A stretch of DNA of 64,000 nt, from assembly GCF_900099675.1 (NCBI RefSeq), contig NZ_FNDQ01000011.1, positions 42,581 to 106,580 of the forward strand, in the 5' to 3' direction. The stretch comes from Myroides phaeus (lineage in GTDB: Bacteria; Bacteroidota; Bacteroidia; Flavobacteriales; Flavobacteriaceae). The translations under genes and the position numbers were made by a program. The stretch's first letter is position 1. The number at the start of each line of letters is the position of its first letter. Shown in pieces: positions 8,707 to 17,497 of this stretch. The notes below the pieces were generated by a model. That model saw nothing but the letters and a program-made list of their open reading frames with translations, made no database searches and had not been told where the DNA came from.

Positions 8707-10752
8707 TTATTTCTTAATCAGTTTAAACTCACTGGTTCCTTCACTTGTAGTAACTTTTATAATATACAACCCTGTATCTAATTCGCTGACATCAAGCGTT
8801 ATTTCAGAAAAATCTCTAAAAGACTTTATTTGTTGTCCAGAATAATTAAAAATCTTAATATCATAAATCAGTAACATTGGATCGTATAAAATGTTTACAT
8901 TATTAGTTGCTGGATTAGGCCAGAACTTAATAATTTCATCTTTACTTGACATTAATAATTTATCCAATGGTTTTTTAAAAACATCCTCTTTACCATTATC
9001 TATATATTTTAACACTAAACTCTTCTGTGTTGAAAGTAGCAAAGTAAACTCTTGATTATTATTTAGTAAATTTCCCTTATGACTTATCATTACTTCAACA
9101 TCTCCTTTAGGTAAATCTTCAATTATAATACGTTCCATATTGTCGACATCATTATCATTTATAATTGCAATAGGATTATTCATATCTTTATTTATAGCGA
9201 ATGGTAAATACACATTACCCCCTACTTTAATTCTAACATCAAGATCATTTACGAGAGCTTTACTAACAATACCTTCATAAATTTTATTATAATCATATTC
9301 TCCTGGTGGATCTGTCCAAGCTAAAGTAATTGCTAAACTATTTTCATTATGTCCATTATAGAATATATATTTTTTAGCTTGTCTATTTTCAATTAAACCT
9401 TCAATCAAATAAGTTCTTCCATCTAAAGTTTGCTCTAGTAGCTTCACTCCTTTTTTAGCATCTACTAATCCCCAACCATAAAAAACGTTAGGTCCATACA
9501 AATGATTCTTATTCGTTTTAAAATTATAAGATTTCATCTCTTCGTTAGCCAGTGCTGATTGAACTAAAAGAGCTCTTAATGAAGAAGACCACAAGGCACC
9601 ACCAAAATTAACTTTAGCCCATTGTTGCCACATTGTAAGTACACTTGTTACTACAGGAGAAGCCATAGAAGTACCTGATTTGACAGAGTATAAATCTGTT
9701 TTTAACTCATAATCTTCATTTCTCAAGAAGTCATTGATAGAAGAATAAACGTTTCCCTTCGCTACTACATCAGGTTTTAAACGAAAATCACTAGTTGGCC
9801 CAGCACTACTAAAATTAGCTATCTTTAGACTTTCAATATTATTAGCCGAACTATTATCCATTATAGCTCCAACAGCTACAGCATTTTTTGAGTTAGCTAA
9901 ACCAACTATATTACTAAACCCTTTACCGTTTGGATGAAACAATTTTGCATATTCTTGGTAATTACCGACAGAAACTACTGGTTGAAAAACATTTATTGAA
10001 TTAGTAACATAATCAAAATCAGCAGATTTACCTTCATAAGCTCCTACTAAATTCGGATTAATCGCTAAACTTCCATCTATATTTATTACACTTATTCCAT
10101 ATGAATGATTTGAAACTAACATATCAGAAATAGCGGCATAATACATATCCCTTACATCTCGCTTCCAATCAAAAGATAATAAAGTAGCTAAAGGAATTAA
10201 TCCTTGTGCTTTCTTATCAATACCTTTTGCAATTAATGTTCCTCCAACATGTGTTGTATGTTGCTGAGCAATTTGACTTTTTCTCTTTTCTGAAAAAGAA
10301 GCGTCCTTACTATAAGACTCAGACATAATTTTTAATTTAGTATTACCCAGAAACTCTTGATGGTAATTGTTAACTACAGTTGCATCAAAAACACCTACTA
10401 CCATTCCTTGACCTCTCAAATCTAAGCCACTTGCATTATTCTGAAGAGGTAAAATATTAGCTACAAAAGCAGCACTTTGATTAAAAGTAGTATAATAAAT
10501 AGGATCTCTTTTTCCATTAATACCTACAATTTCAACAAAATCACCTTTATTAGTTATATAGTTCCTTGGTAAATTCCTTTCTATAATAATCTCTTCTATC
10601 AATCGTTTTTGTAACTCAGCATTGTGATCAAGCATATCCAATATACTAGTAGACTTTATTGAATTATTAAGAGGTGACACATTACCTTGTGCAAAAAGCA
10701 TTACGCTTTGCAGTAAAAAACAGATAAAAACCAGTACTTTCTCCTTCATCAC
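8707..10752 (-). CDS. Subtilisin-like serine peptidase (S8) with T9SS sorting domain
   Basis: 681 residues, secreted. A signal peptide (about residues 1-21) is followed by a catalytic domain with Asp123 in VVGVFDATV, His165 in QQHTTHVGG and Ser362 in SGTSMASP. The C-terminal part has FWPNPATNNVNILYDP followed by a beta-rich tail ending in KVTTSEGTSEFKLIKK, a Por-type (type A) C-terminal sorting domain. It is therefore predicted to cross the outer membrane through type IX secretion. The -7 box TATCTTTG is at 10793-10800. Monocistronic; its 3' end abuts an IS remnant. Confidence 0.93.
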   Translation of the reverse strand: MMKEKVLVFICFLLQSVMLFAQGNVSPLNNSIKSTSILDMLDHNAELQKRLIEEIIIERNLPRNYITNKGDFVEIVGINGKRDPIYYTTFNQSAAFVANILPLQNNASGLDLRGQGMVVGVFDATVVNNYHQEFLGNTKLKIMSESYSKDASFSEKRKSQIAQQHTTHVGGTLIAKGIDKKAQGLIPLATLLSFDWKRDVRDMYYAAISDMLVSNHSYGISVINIDGSLAINPNLVGAYEGKSADFDYVTNSINVFQPVVSVGNYQEYAKLFHPNGKGFSNIVGLANSKNAVAVGAIMDNSSANNIESLKIANFSSAGPTSDFRLKPDVVAKGNVYSSINDFLRNEDYELKTDLYSVKSGTSMASPVVTSVLTMWQQWAKVNFGGALWSSSLRALLVQSALANEEMKSYNFKTNKNHLYGPNVFYGWGLVDAKKGVKLLEQTLDGRTYLIEGLIENRQAKKYIFYNGHNENSLAITLAWTDPPGEYDYNKIYEGIVSKALVNDLDVRIKVGGNVYLPFAINKDMNNPIAIINDNDVDNMERIIIEDLPKGDVEVMISHKGNLLNNNQEFTLLLSTQKSLVLKYIDNGKEDVFKKPLDKLLMSSKDEIIKFWPNPATNNVNILYDPMLLIYDIKIFNYSGQQIKSFRDFSEITLDVSELDTGLYIIKVTTSEGTSEFKLIKK

Positions 10753-10792
10753 ACCATGTTTTAAAATTTAAAAAATAACATAATTTTATTAA

Positions 10793-10800
10793 CAAAGATA
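10793..10800 (-). promoter_or_regulatory. -7 box of the S8 peptidase gene
   Basis: TATCTTTG on the minus strand matches TAnnTTTG and lies about 40 bases before the start codon. Confidence 0.5.
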
Positions 10801-10865
10801 CATGTATTAACTTAATTTATATTCCAAAACATAAAAAATAAATGACAATTATATGTAATTATAAA

Positions 10866-11645
10866 TCACTTTTTTATGTTTTTAGAAATCACCCAATATG
10901 CATCTAATTCTTTCTCTGTTAAGCTTGAAATCTCTTTACCGTCTGCTTTAACTAATTCCTCAACTTTTGTAAATCTTCCTATAAATTTATTGTTAGACGA
11001 TGTCAATGCCTTTTCAGCGTCGATACCGATAAAACGGGCATAGTTAATCAAAGAGAATAAAATATCTCCAAATTCATCTTCCATCTTCGCTTTATCTTGT
11101 GCTTTTTCCTCTATTTTAAACTCCGCTATTTCCTCTTCAACTTTATTCCAAACATCAACTTTATCACTCCAATCAAACCCAATTCCACTTGCTTTTTCTT
11201 GAATGCGGTGGGCTTTAATCAAAGCCGGCAATCCTTTTGGAACTCCTGCCAAAACAGACTTATTTCCTTCTTTTAATTTTAATTTCTCCCAATTCTGTTT
11301 TACTTCTTCTTCAGAACTTACTTCTACATCACCATAAATATGTGGGTGTCTAAAAATAAGCTTATCTGAAATACTATCAGCAACATCTTTAATGTCAAAT
11401 AACTCTTTCTCATCACCTATTTTAGCATAGAAGAATATATGCATCAACACATCTCCTAATTCCTTTTTCATTTCATCCGTATCCCCTTCAGTAATACTAT
11501 CTACTAACTCATATACTTCTTCAATTGTCAGGTTTTTAAGCGAATCAAATGTTTGTTTTTTGTCCCAAGGACACTTTACACGTAATTCGTCTAAGATTGT
11601 TAATAATCTATCTAAAGACGCTAATTGTTCTTTTCTACTATGCAT
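10866..11645 (-). CDS. mazG: Nucleoside triphosphate pyrophosphohydrolase MazG
   Basis: 259 residues with two tandem MazG domains. The first has CPWDKKQTFDSLKNLTIEEVYEL and the metal-binding ELGDVLMHIFFYAKIGDEKE; the second has EFGDILFSLINYARFIGIDAEKAL. It hydrolyses (d)NTPs to monophosphates plus PPi, a housecleaning function. Length and double-domain form match the E. coli type. It has its own transcription unit, with a 286-base gap to the divergent metal-uptake genes. Confidence 0.93.
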   Translation of the reverse strand: MHSRKEQLASLDRLLTILDELRVKCPWDKKQTFDSLKNLTIEEVYELVDSITEGDTDEMKKELGDVLMHIFFYAKIGDEKELFDIKDVADSISDKLIFRHPHIYGDVEVSSEEEVKQNWEKLKLKEGNKSVLAGVPKGLPALIKAHRIQEKASGIGFDWSDKVDVWNKVEEEIAEFKIEEKAQDKAKMEDEFGDILFSLINYARFIGIDAEKALTSSNNKFIGRFTKVEELVKADGKEISSLTEKELDAYWVISKNIKK

Positions 11646-11903
11646 AATATAACTGTTTTCAAGCTATAAAGATAAAACAATAAGCAACCTTCTCAACTGT
11701 TAAACCTATTTAAAAAGGTGAGCAAAATAATTCGCAAAGTTTTAATTATAAACGCAGAAACAATAAAACTTGTGCAAAATATGCAGTTTCTACTAACTTT
11801 TAGGATAGTTAACCACCATACTATAATACTGTATATCAGATTTTTAAACAAACATTGCTTTTACTTTGTTTAAAGGGCTATTTCCTTTTTTCACTAAAAA
11901 CTT

Positions 11904-11911
11904 TATTTTTG
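11904..11911 (+). promoter_or_regulatory. -7 box upstream of the metal-uptake island
   Basis: TATTTTTG, a match to TAnnTTTG, 20 bases before the TTG start at 11932. Confidence 0.6.
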
Positions 11912-11931
11912 CCCTGAATTAAATTATAAAC

Positions 11932-12318
11932 TTGAAGCATAAGCACTACATATTATATTCTTACCTATTTATAGGTATAATAGCATCCATTACCTTACTC
12001 GAGGTAATGCAAGGGATGGTGCATGCTTTATATCATCAAGATAAATTATTCACTCAATCAGAATTAGTTCAACAATCAAATAGTGACTTAAGCGATTATG
12101 AAAGTTGCACACATGTAAAAAGTGCGATTGACAAAGCACATAAATGTGATTGTGAGTATTTTAGTTTTACAAAAGTTTATACTACTTCAGTTATTTATAA
12201 AAATATTACTACTAACATAGTTTCAAATTTTAAGAAAGATTATTTCTTATTAGTCAAAGTTAATAGTAGTAATTACTACCATTTATTTACATCAAGACCT
12301 CCACCTGTATTAATTTAA
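11932..12318 (+). CDS. Small Cys/His-containing protein, probably metal-related
   Basis: 128 residues starting at a TTG codon; no ATG fits before residue 25. One N-terminal hydrophobic helix (YLFIGIIASITLLEVM) is followed by a region with HALYHQDK, ESCTHVK and HKCDCEYF, then an aromatic C-terminus ending RPPPVLI. Small proteins with such a Cys/His patch often sit just upstream of TonB receptors in Bacteroidota, as here (74 bases). A metal-binding or sensing role is an inference; I do not recognise a named family. It is the first gene downstream of a TATTTTTG box. Confidence 0.65.
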   Translation: MKHKHYILYSYLFIGIIASITLLEVMQGMVHALYHQDKLFTQSELVQQSNSDLSDYESCTHVKSAIDKAHKCDCEYFSFTKVYTTSVIYKNITTNIVSNFKKDYFLLVKVNSSNYYHLFTSRPPPVLI

Positions 12319-12392
12319 TAGAAATTAAGGCAAACTTTTATTGTTTTATCAACAATAAACCGTTTTAAATCTGTCAAATTAATAATACAAAT

Positions 12393-14453
12393 ATGTACAA
12401 AGGATTTTTATTAGTCGCTTTGGTAAATTTTTGTGTTTGTAACTTTTCTTATGGTCAAACTGATACACTTTTAAATAAAAATTTTATTGACGAATTATTG
12501 ATTACCATTAAACCGATTAAAAATCAATCGGTTAGAGAAAGTACACCTATAACACAGCAATTTAAAGAAAGTAAATTAGGCGATAATATTGCAGATCTTT
12601 TTTCTAATACAGCAGGCGTTTCAGTTAGACGAACAGGTAATGTAGCTAAACCTATCATTGATGGTTTAGGCAGTTCGCGTGTTCTTTACTTAACTTATGG
12701 AGTTCGCTTAGAAAATCAAGATTGGGCGGATCAACACGGTCCAGAAATTAATACGTTTTTTAGTAAAAATATAAAACTTGAACGCAGTGCAGAAACTGTG
12801 CGTTATGGAGCAAATGCTTTAGGAGGGGTAATAAAAATTGACAACCCCAAAATACAAGATTCTGTTGATTTTAAAGGAGCTTATAGCACCGCATTTTTAT
12901 CTAATACAAGAGGAATTAAACAACATTTATTAGTAGAAAAGCGTGTTAAAAAACTACCTTCTTTAAGTTTTAGAACGCAATTTTCGTGGAGTAAAGAGGG
13001 TGATTATCATACCTCTAAATACAACATTGGTAATACAGGAGTTCGTGATAAAGACTTTTACACAGAAATTAACTACTCCTCTATTCCGTTTGATGTTCAA
13101 TTCTTGTACTTAAACCAAAATCAAAGAAAAGGAAGTTTCTATGGTGCTCTATCAGGTAATATTGAAGAATTAGAAGAGATTATAGCATTAGGGAGACCTG
13201 CAAAAACAATCCCTTTTAGTTATGCTATTCAAGCACCTTATCAGCATATAAAACATCAACTTTTATTAAGTAAAGCACAATGGAAACTTCAAAAGTCAAT
13301 GTCTATTAATGCAATCTATGCTTTCCAAAAAAACCATAGACAAGAGTATGAGGTTAGACGTATGGATCGTACAACAATTCCAAGTCAGGATACTGATTTA
13401 CAATCTCATTTCGCTGAGTTGTCTTTAAAGTACACTAAAAATAATTGGAAAGGTGAAATTGGACTTGCTTATAGACGTAAAGAAAACTTTAATCAACCAG
13501 GTACAGGGGTTGTGCCTGCTATACCAAATTATGATTTCCAAACCAAATCAGCATTCTTATTGGGAGGGTCTACAATAAAGAATTGGTACATCGATTATGG
13601 GATAAGATATGATCAAACATATATGAATGCATTGGGAATAAACTTTTTAGGCATTGCATATGGACAAGCGAAACAATATAATAATTGGTCTTCTCAAATA
13701 GGAGGTAAATACAATTTTAAAAATGGGAGTTTTTCGAGCGCTATTAGTTATGGTAATAAAGTTCCTGAACCTTACGAGTTATTTGTAAATGGAAAACAAC
13801 ACGGGTTACCTATTTTTTTTATAGGAGATAAAAACATAAAACCAGAAGTTGGAATAAAGTGGTTTAACCACCTTACCTACTATGTGGGTAAATCAAAATT
13901 TCAAGTAAATGCTTTTTACCATCACTTCGACAATTTTATCTATACTGTACCTACCCAAACCTATAAACAACTGTTTTCAGGACCAGCTGTTATATTTAAT
14001 TTTCAACAAAGTAGGGCTGTTCTTATGGGGATTGACTGGGGATTTGAGCGACCTATTACAGATAGAGTTTTTCTAAAAACACAATGGTCTGCTATTCGTG
14101 CAACTGCGGAAGGACATAAGTATTTGCCTAATATTTCGCCTTTAAAAGGAACAACAACGATAGATTATACTTGGCCTAATGAAAAATATCAAATAGGATT
14201 GGAGCATCAATATACTGCTAAAAAGAAAAAATTTAGTGAAGATTATGAACTTTCAAAAGATACTCCTGCCGCTTCATCACTATACAATTTAATAGGGCGA
14301 TTAAATTTCAAGATATCTAATCAAACGCTAAGCGTAATACTGCGTATAGATAACGTATTAAATACAGAATATAAAGATTATATGGATTATCATCGATATT
14401 TCATTCATGCTAAAGGAAGAGATATTAGGTTAAATATAGTTTATAATTTTTAA
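12393..14453 (+). CDS. TonB-dependent outer-membrane receptor, likely metal uptake
   Basis: 686 residues: signal peptide ending FSYGQ, plug domain (about residues 40-150) with DNIADLFSNTAGVSVRRTG, IDGLGSSRVLYL and RYGANALGGVIKI, then a beta-barrel ending with an aromatic C-terminus (LNIVYNF). No N-terminal carboxypeptidase-like domain is present. The plug segment NQDWADQHGPEIN resembles zinc/copper-type receptors of the ZnuD class. The flanking His-rich lipoprotein and Cys/His protein agree with a metal substrate, but the ion cannot be read from the sequence. Confidence 0.88.
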   Translation: MYKGFLLVALVNFCVCNFSYGQTDTLLNKNFIDELLITIKPIKNQSVRESTPITQQFKESKLGDNIADLFSNTAGVSVRRTGNVAKPIIDGLGSSRVLYLTYGVRLENQDWADQHGPEINTFFSKNIKLERSAETVRYGANALGGVIKIDNPKIQDSVDFKGAYSTAFLSNTRGIKQHLLVEKRVKKLPSLSFRTQFSWSKEGDYHTSKYNIGNTGVRDKDFYTEINYSSIPFDVQFLYLNQNQRKGSFYGALSGNIEELEEIIALGRPAKTIPFSYAIQAPYQHIKHQLLLSKAQWKLQKSMSINAIYAFQKNHRQEYEVRRMDRTTIPSQDTDLQSHFAELSLKYTKNNWKGEIGLAYRRKENFNQPGTGVVPAIPNYDFQTKSAFLLGGSTIKNWYIDYGIRYDQTYMNALGINFLGIAYGQAKQYNNWSSQIGGKYNFKNGSFSSAISYGNKVPEPYELFVNGKQHGLPIFFIGDKNIKPEVGIKWFNHLTYYVGKSKFQVNAFYHHFDNFIYTVPTQTYKQLFSGPAVIFNFQQSRAVLMGIDWGFERPITDRVFLKTQWSAIRATAEGHKYLPNISPLKGTTTIDYTWPNEKYQIGLEHQYTAKKKKFSEDYELSKDTPAASSLYNLIGRLNFKISNQTLSVILRIDNVLNTEYKDYMDYHRYFIHAKGRDIRLNIVYNF

Positions 14454-14475
14454 GCTTTTGTAAAAACAATAACAA

Positions 14476-14805
14476 ATGGAAACTCTCCAAATGGACATAA
14501 ATAAACAAAGAAGTATTGAAGACTCCCTCTATGTTTTATCAGGTAGATGGAGTGTGAAAATAATACTACAACTTTTAAAAAAACCGATGAGATATAAAGA
14601 AATTCTCTATAGTGTAGAAAAGATATCTGATAAGTCACTTTCAAAAGAACTAAAACACTTAGAAGACAACCTTTTAATAAAAAAGAAAAAAGTAGATAAA
14701 TATATTGTTTACCACTTAACAGAACATTGTATCAACTTAATTCCACTTCTTGAGAAGCTTGCTCAATGGGGAGCAAGACATAGAGAATACCTCAAAAACG
14801 ATTAA
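14476..14805 (+). CDS. HxlR-family winged-helix transcriptional regulator
   Basis: 109 residues of the MarR-like HxlR family: SLYVLSGRWSVKIILQLL, MRYKEILYSVEKISDKSLSKELKHLEDNLLIKKK and a C-terminal EKLAQWGARHREY. These small dimeric regulators often respond to redox or metal stress. The start lies 22 bases after the TonB receptor stop, so it is probably co-transcribed with it; it may control the island. The next ATG (14491) is an alternative start. The first Cys of many redox-sensing HxlR proteins is not evident; the only Cys is near residue 84. Confidence 0.88.
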   Translation: METLQMDINKQRSIEDSLYVLSGRWSVKIILQLLKKPMRYKEILYSVEKISDKSLSKELKHLEDNLLIKKKKVDKYIVYHLTEHCINLIPLLEKLAQWGARHREYLKND

Positions 14806-14897
14806 ATAGTACTAAGTCCCCTTTTCCTCCTCTTGTTATTTTAGGAGGAGTATTTATTAAAAAATCACAATCAATTATTAATTAAATATTTTATTTT

Positions 14898-15794
14898 ATG
14901 AAACTTAAATCTTTTTACCAAACGCTACTTATTCTATTAGCTTTTATTTCATTAACCACTTTGGTCGGCTGTTCTAAAGACAGTGTATCACCTGCACCAC
15001 CAGTAGATGAAACAGTGGATAAAGGTCACGAAGAATGGGGTAAAGTAACTTTCACATTTACAAAAGGTCATTTACACGGATCATTGTTTCATGGAGATCC
15101 AATAAATCCAGAAACAAAATATTTTGTATCTAAACAAGAAATTTCATTTGAAGTTGATGAGAAAGGAAATGTTGTGCCGTCTACAACAGAGCCAATCCGT
15201 TTTATCAAAGATGTACACTATGGATTAGAAATTACTTATTACAATAAAAATGGAGAGCGTATGAATAGTGAGTTTACAAGTGCAGAAATGGCTCCAATAC
15301 ACCAACATTTCTTTTTAAATAAAAATGTTAAAGATTTATTGACAAATAAAGATCTTGGAAATCATTTAGATATATTTAAATACTCATATAGAGATACAGA
15401 ACCAGAAGATCAAATGTTCTATATTTCACCGAATGCCAAATTACGCCCAAAAAATGATCCTATAGGGCTTAAAGGTTATTTTTATATTACAGATAAGTAT
15501 AAGACTTTTGATTTGAATATTTTATTGGTACATGTTGTTAAAGGAACTAAATTAGATGACAATGGTAATCCTTATCCGTTTGACAAACCAAGTAAAAGAA
15601 TTCTTGGAACACAAGATTTAAACATTAAAATTCCTGTAAAAATCTATACAGAACACCCAGGAGGTTCAGATGCTGAAGTAGATAAATTTATCAAAGATAT
15701 TGCAAGAGAGTTCAATATTACAGAAGAAGAAGCTTATGATGATTGGGACAAATCATTTGATGCTCCACACGATAGTAGTAAATACTACATGTAA
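14898..15794 (+). CDS. Surface lipoprotein, His-rich, partner of the TonB receptor
   Basis: 298 residues with a lipoprotein signal (lipobox LVGC at residues 22-25) followed by SKDS, which resembles the Bacteroidota lipoprotein surface-export signal. His clusters HLHGSLFHGD (about 54-63) and HQHFFLN (about 135-141), plus KGHEEWG, suggest metal or metal-complex binding. It is the last gene of the island and precedes a terminator. No named domain recognised; role as a metal-binding surface partner is inferred from composition and context. Confidence 0.75.
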   Translation: MKLKSFYQTLLILLAFISLTTLVGCSKDSVSPAPPVDETVDKGHEEWGKVTFTFTKGHLHGSLFHGDPINPETKYFVSKQEISFEVDEKGNVVPSTTEPIRFIKDVHYGLEITYYNKNGERMNSEFTSAEMAPIHQHFFLNKNVKDLLTNKDLGNHLDIFKYSYRDTEPEDQMFYISPNAKLRPKNDPIGLKGYFYITDKYKTFDLNILLVHVVKGTKLDDNGNPYPFDKPSKRILGTQDLNIKIPVKIYTEHPGGSDAEVDKFIKDIAREFNITEEEAYDDWDKSFDAPHDSSKYYM

Positions 15795-15813
15795 TGAGAA
15801 TTATTAAATGAGT

Positions 15814-15852
15814 AAAAGAGGCTAACCATATTTTAAGTTAGCCTCTTTTTTT
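15814..15852 (+). terminator. Terminator of the metal-uptake island
   Basis: A 13-bp perfect stem AAAAGAGGCTAAC/GTTAGCCTCTTTT (15814-15826 with 15837-15849) followed by T-residues. Confidence 0.85.
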
Positions 15853-15882
15853 ACAAATAATCAATAGAATTTCATAAGTTTA

Positions 15883-15975
15883 TAAGTGACTTTGTTCGGG
15901 AACGGTTCGGGAACGGTGCGAGTCACCTTCGGAAAAAAGGACCGTTTTCCGAACAAATGCTACATAAATCACCTA
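15883..15975. repeat. 11-bp-periodic inverted-repeat element C
   Basis: Consecutive 11-mers TAAGTGACTTT (15883), GTTCGGGAACG (15894), an identical GTTCGGGAACG (15905), GTGCGAGTCAC (15916) and CTTCGGAAAAA (15927). The right arm contains CGTTTTCCGAAC and further partial inverted matches. The central segment TTCGGAAAAAAGG matches the cores of elements A and D. It lies in the gene-free stretch 15853-16206, in which I see nothing else. Confidence 0.75.
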
Positions 15976-16206
15976 TTACACCCTTAAAAACACTAATGCT
16001 AACCTCTTTTACAGATAGGAAAAGAGAAAGAAAGAAATAAACTAATTGCGAATACTATTTATTAATAAAACGCAATACGTCATTAAATAAATATTTCTAT
16101 CAAATATTTATTACAACTATTTTAAAATCTACTTAATGATTTAAAAACAAGAAGATTACATCTATAAAGATACATCAAATCAAATTAAAATAGATTTTAA
16201 TAAACA

Positions 16207-16243
16207 AAAAAAATGGACTACTATACATAGTAATCCATTTTTT
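16207..16243 (-). terminator. Terminator of the deformylase-side gene DUF5606
   Basis: AAAAATGGA...TCCATTTTT hairpin with an inner ACTA/TAGT stem, followed on the minus strand by a T-run; it ends the transcript of 16265-16684. Confidence 0.7.
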
Positions 16244-16264
16244 TATTTTGTTCAAAGGCAAAAA

Positions 16265-16684
16265 TTATTTTGCTTCTTCTACTTTTTCTGCTTCAGTAAA
16301 TGCATCAGCAATAATTCCTCTTTTTTGAAGAATGTTATACCAGTTTAATACTTTTTTGATATCAGAAACATATACTCTGTCTTCGTCAAATTCTGGTAAT
16401 ACTTCTCTGAAGTAAGCTACTAATGTAGGATTATCTTCCTTGTGAGAAATAGCCTCTCCATTGTTTTCTTTTGCTGCAATATTTCTAAATACCTCAAATA
16501 ACTTTACTTCATCATTGTAAGTATAAATAGAAATTTCAGAAAGCAAACTAACATTGTTTCTCAATCCCACAGTACTTTTCTTTCCATCTGCCAATGATTC
16601 AGCAACAAATCCTGTACGAGTTTGTACTAATAACTCATATAATCCTGGTTTTCCTGAAATAGCTAAAACTTTTTCTAAACTCAT
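16265..16684 (-). CDS. DUF5606 family protein
   Basis: 139 residues, cytoplasmic, beginning MSLEKVLAISGKPGLYELLVQ, the conserved opening of the DUF5606 family of Bacteroidota. The family has no assigned function to my knowledge. A second conserved stretch DRVYVSDIKKVLNWYNILQKRG lies near residues 100-122. It follows peptide deformylase on the same strand with a 62-base gap and precedes a terminator, so they probably share a transcript. Confidence 0.88.
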   Translation of the reverse strand: MSLEKVLAISGKPGLYELLVQTRTGFVAESLADGKKSTVGLRNNVSLLSEISIYTYNDEVKLFEVFRNIAAKENNGEAISHKEDNPTLVAYFREVLPEFDEDRVYVSDIKKVLNWYNILQKRGIIADAFTEAEKVEEAK

Positions 16685-16746
16685 TTTTTTCTAAATTTTA
16701 CTTTAAGAGTCGCAAATATCTTAAATAGTTATTAATTTACAATTTT

Positions 16747-17334
16747 TTATCTACCTTTTTTCTTTGTAAACTTCATTTTGTAGTCAGTAAATATCTTACC
16801 TTCCAAAATATTGTTAAGTTTCTTAGAAATAAGTTTCTTTTTTAATGATGGTATTTTATCTGTAAATAAAACCCCCTCAATGTGATCATACTCGTGTTGA
16901 ATAACTCTTGCTGCTAATCCGTCAAACTCTTCTACGTGTTTCTCAAAATTCTCGTCGTAGTATTCAATTGTGATCTTTTCTTTTCTTTTAACTGGCTCGT
17001 GTACATCTGGAATACTTAAACATCCTTCATTAAACGTCCACTCTTCTCCTTCTTCTTTAAGAATCTTAGCGTTGATAAAAGTTTTCTTGAATGTAGTCAA
17101 GAACGCTATTTCCTCTTCTGTATTGTCTTCCATTTCTGCAAATGGTGCTGCATCTACTACAAATAATCTAATTGGTAAACCTACTTGTGGTGCAGCAAGT
17201 CCAACTCCATGTGCTGAATACATTGTTTCATACATGTTGCTTATTAATTCTGGTAAGTTTGGATAATCTTTAGAAATGTCTTCTCCTACTTTTCTTAAAA
17301 CAGGATCTCCATATCCAACTATTGATAATATCAT
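16747..17334 (-). CDS. def: Peptide deformylase
   Basis: 195 residues; removes the formyl group from nascent N-terminal Met. All three motifs are intact: GVGLAAPQVG (43-52), EGCLSIP (103-109, metal-binding Cys) and HEYDH (147-151, two metal His and catalytic Glu). A basic C-terminal tail (KMKFTKKKGR) follows. A -7 box TAATTTTG lies at 17379-17386 on the same strand. Confidence 0.96.
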   Translation of the reverse strand: MILSIVGYGDPVLRKVGEDISKDYPNLPELISNMYETMYSAHGVGLAAPQVGLPIRLFVVDAAPFAEMEDNTEEEIAFLTTFKKTFINAKILKEEGEEWTFNEGCLSIPDVHEPVKRKEKITIEYYDENFEKHVEEFDGLAARVIQHEYDHIEGVLFTDKIPSLKKKLISKKLNNILEGKIFTDYKMKFTKKKGR

Positions 17335-17378
17335 ATTACTTAATTATTTTTTATCTGTGTCCTAAAAATTCTAAAGCG

Positions 17379-17386
17379 CAAAATTA
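17379..17386 (-). promoter_or_regulatory. -7 box of the def operon
   Basis: TAATTTTG on the minus strand matches TAnnTTTG, 45 bases before the def start. Confidence 0.5.
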
Positions 17387-17497
17387 CTTAAAAATAAACG
17401 AATAAATAACATAACAAATTATTTTTGGCCTCTAATTTGTATTATCTTGCTTTCTGAAAAGAATTCTAACCTAATTAACCAATAGGAAACTAAATCT

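Noticed and set aside
8600..8845. 81-residue plus-strand frame
   Set aside because: It runs from the IS remnant into the antisense of the S8 peptidase gene and has no protein-like features.
14826..14852. CTCCT/AGGAG hairpin between the HxlR and lipoprotein genes
   Set aside because: The stem is short and no T-run follows, so I cannot claim a terminator or attenuator.
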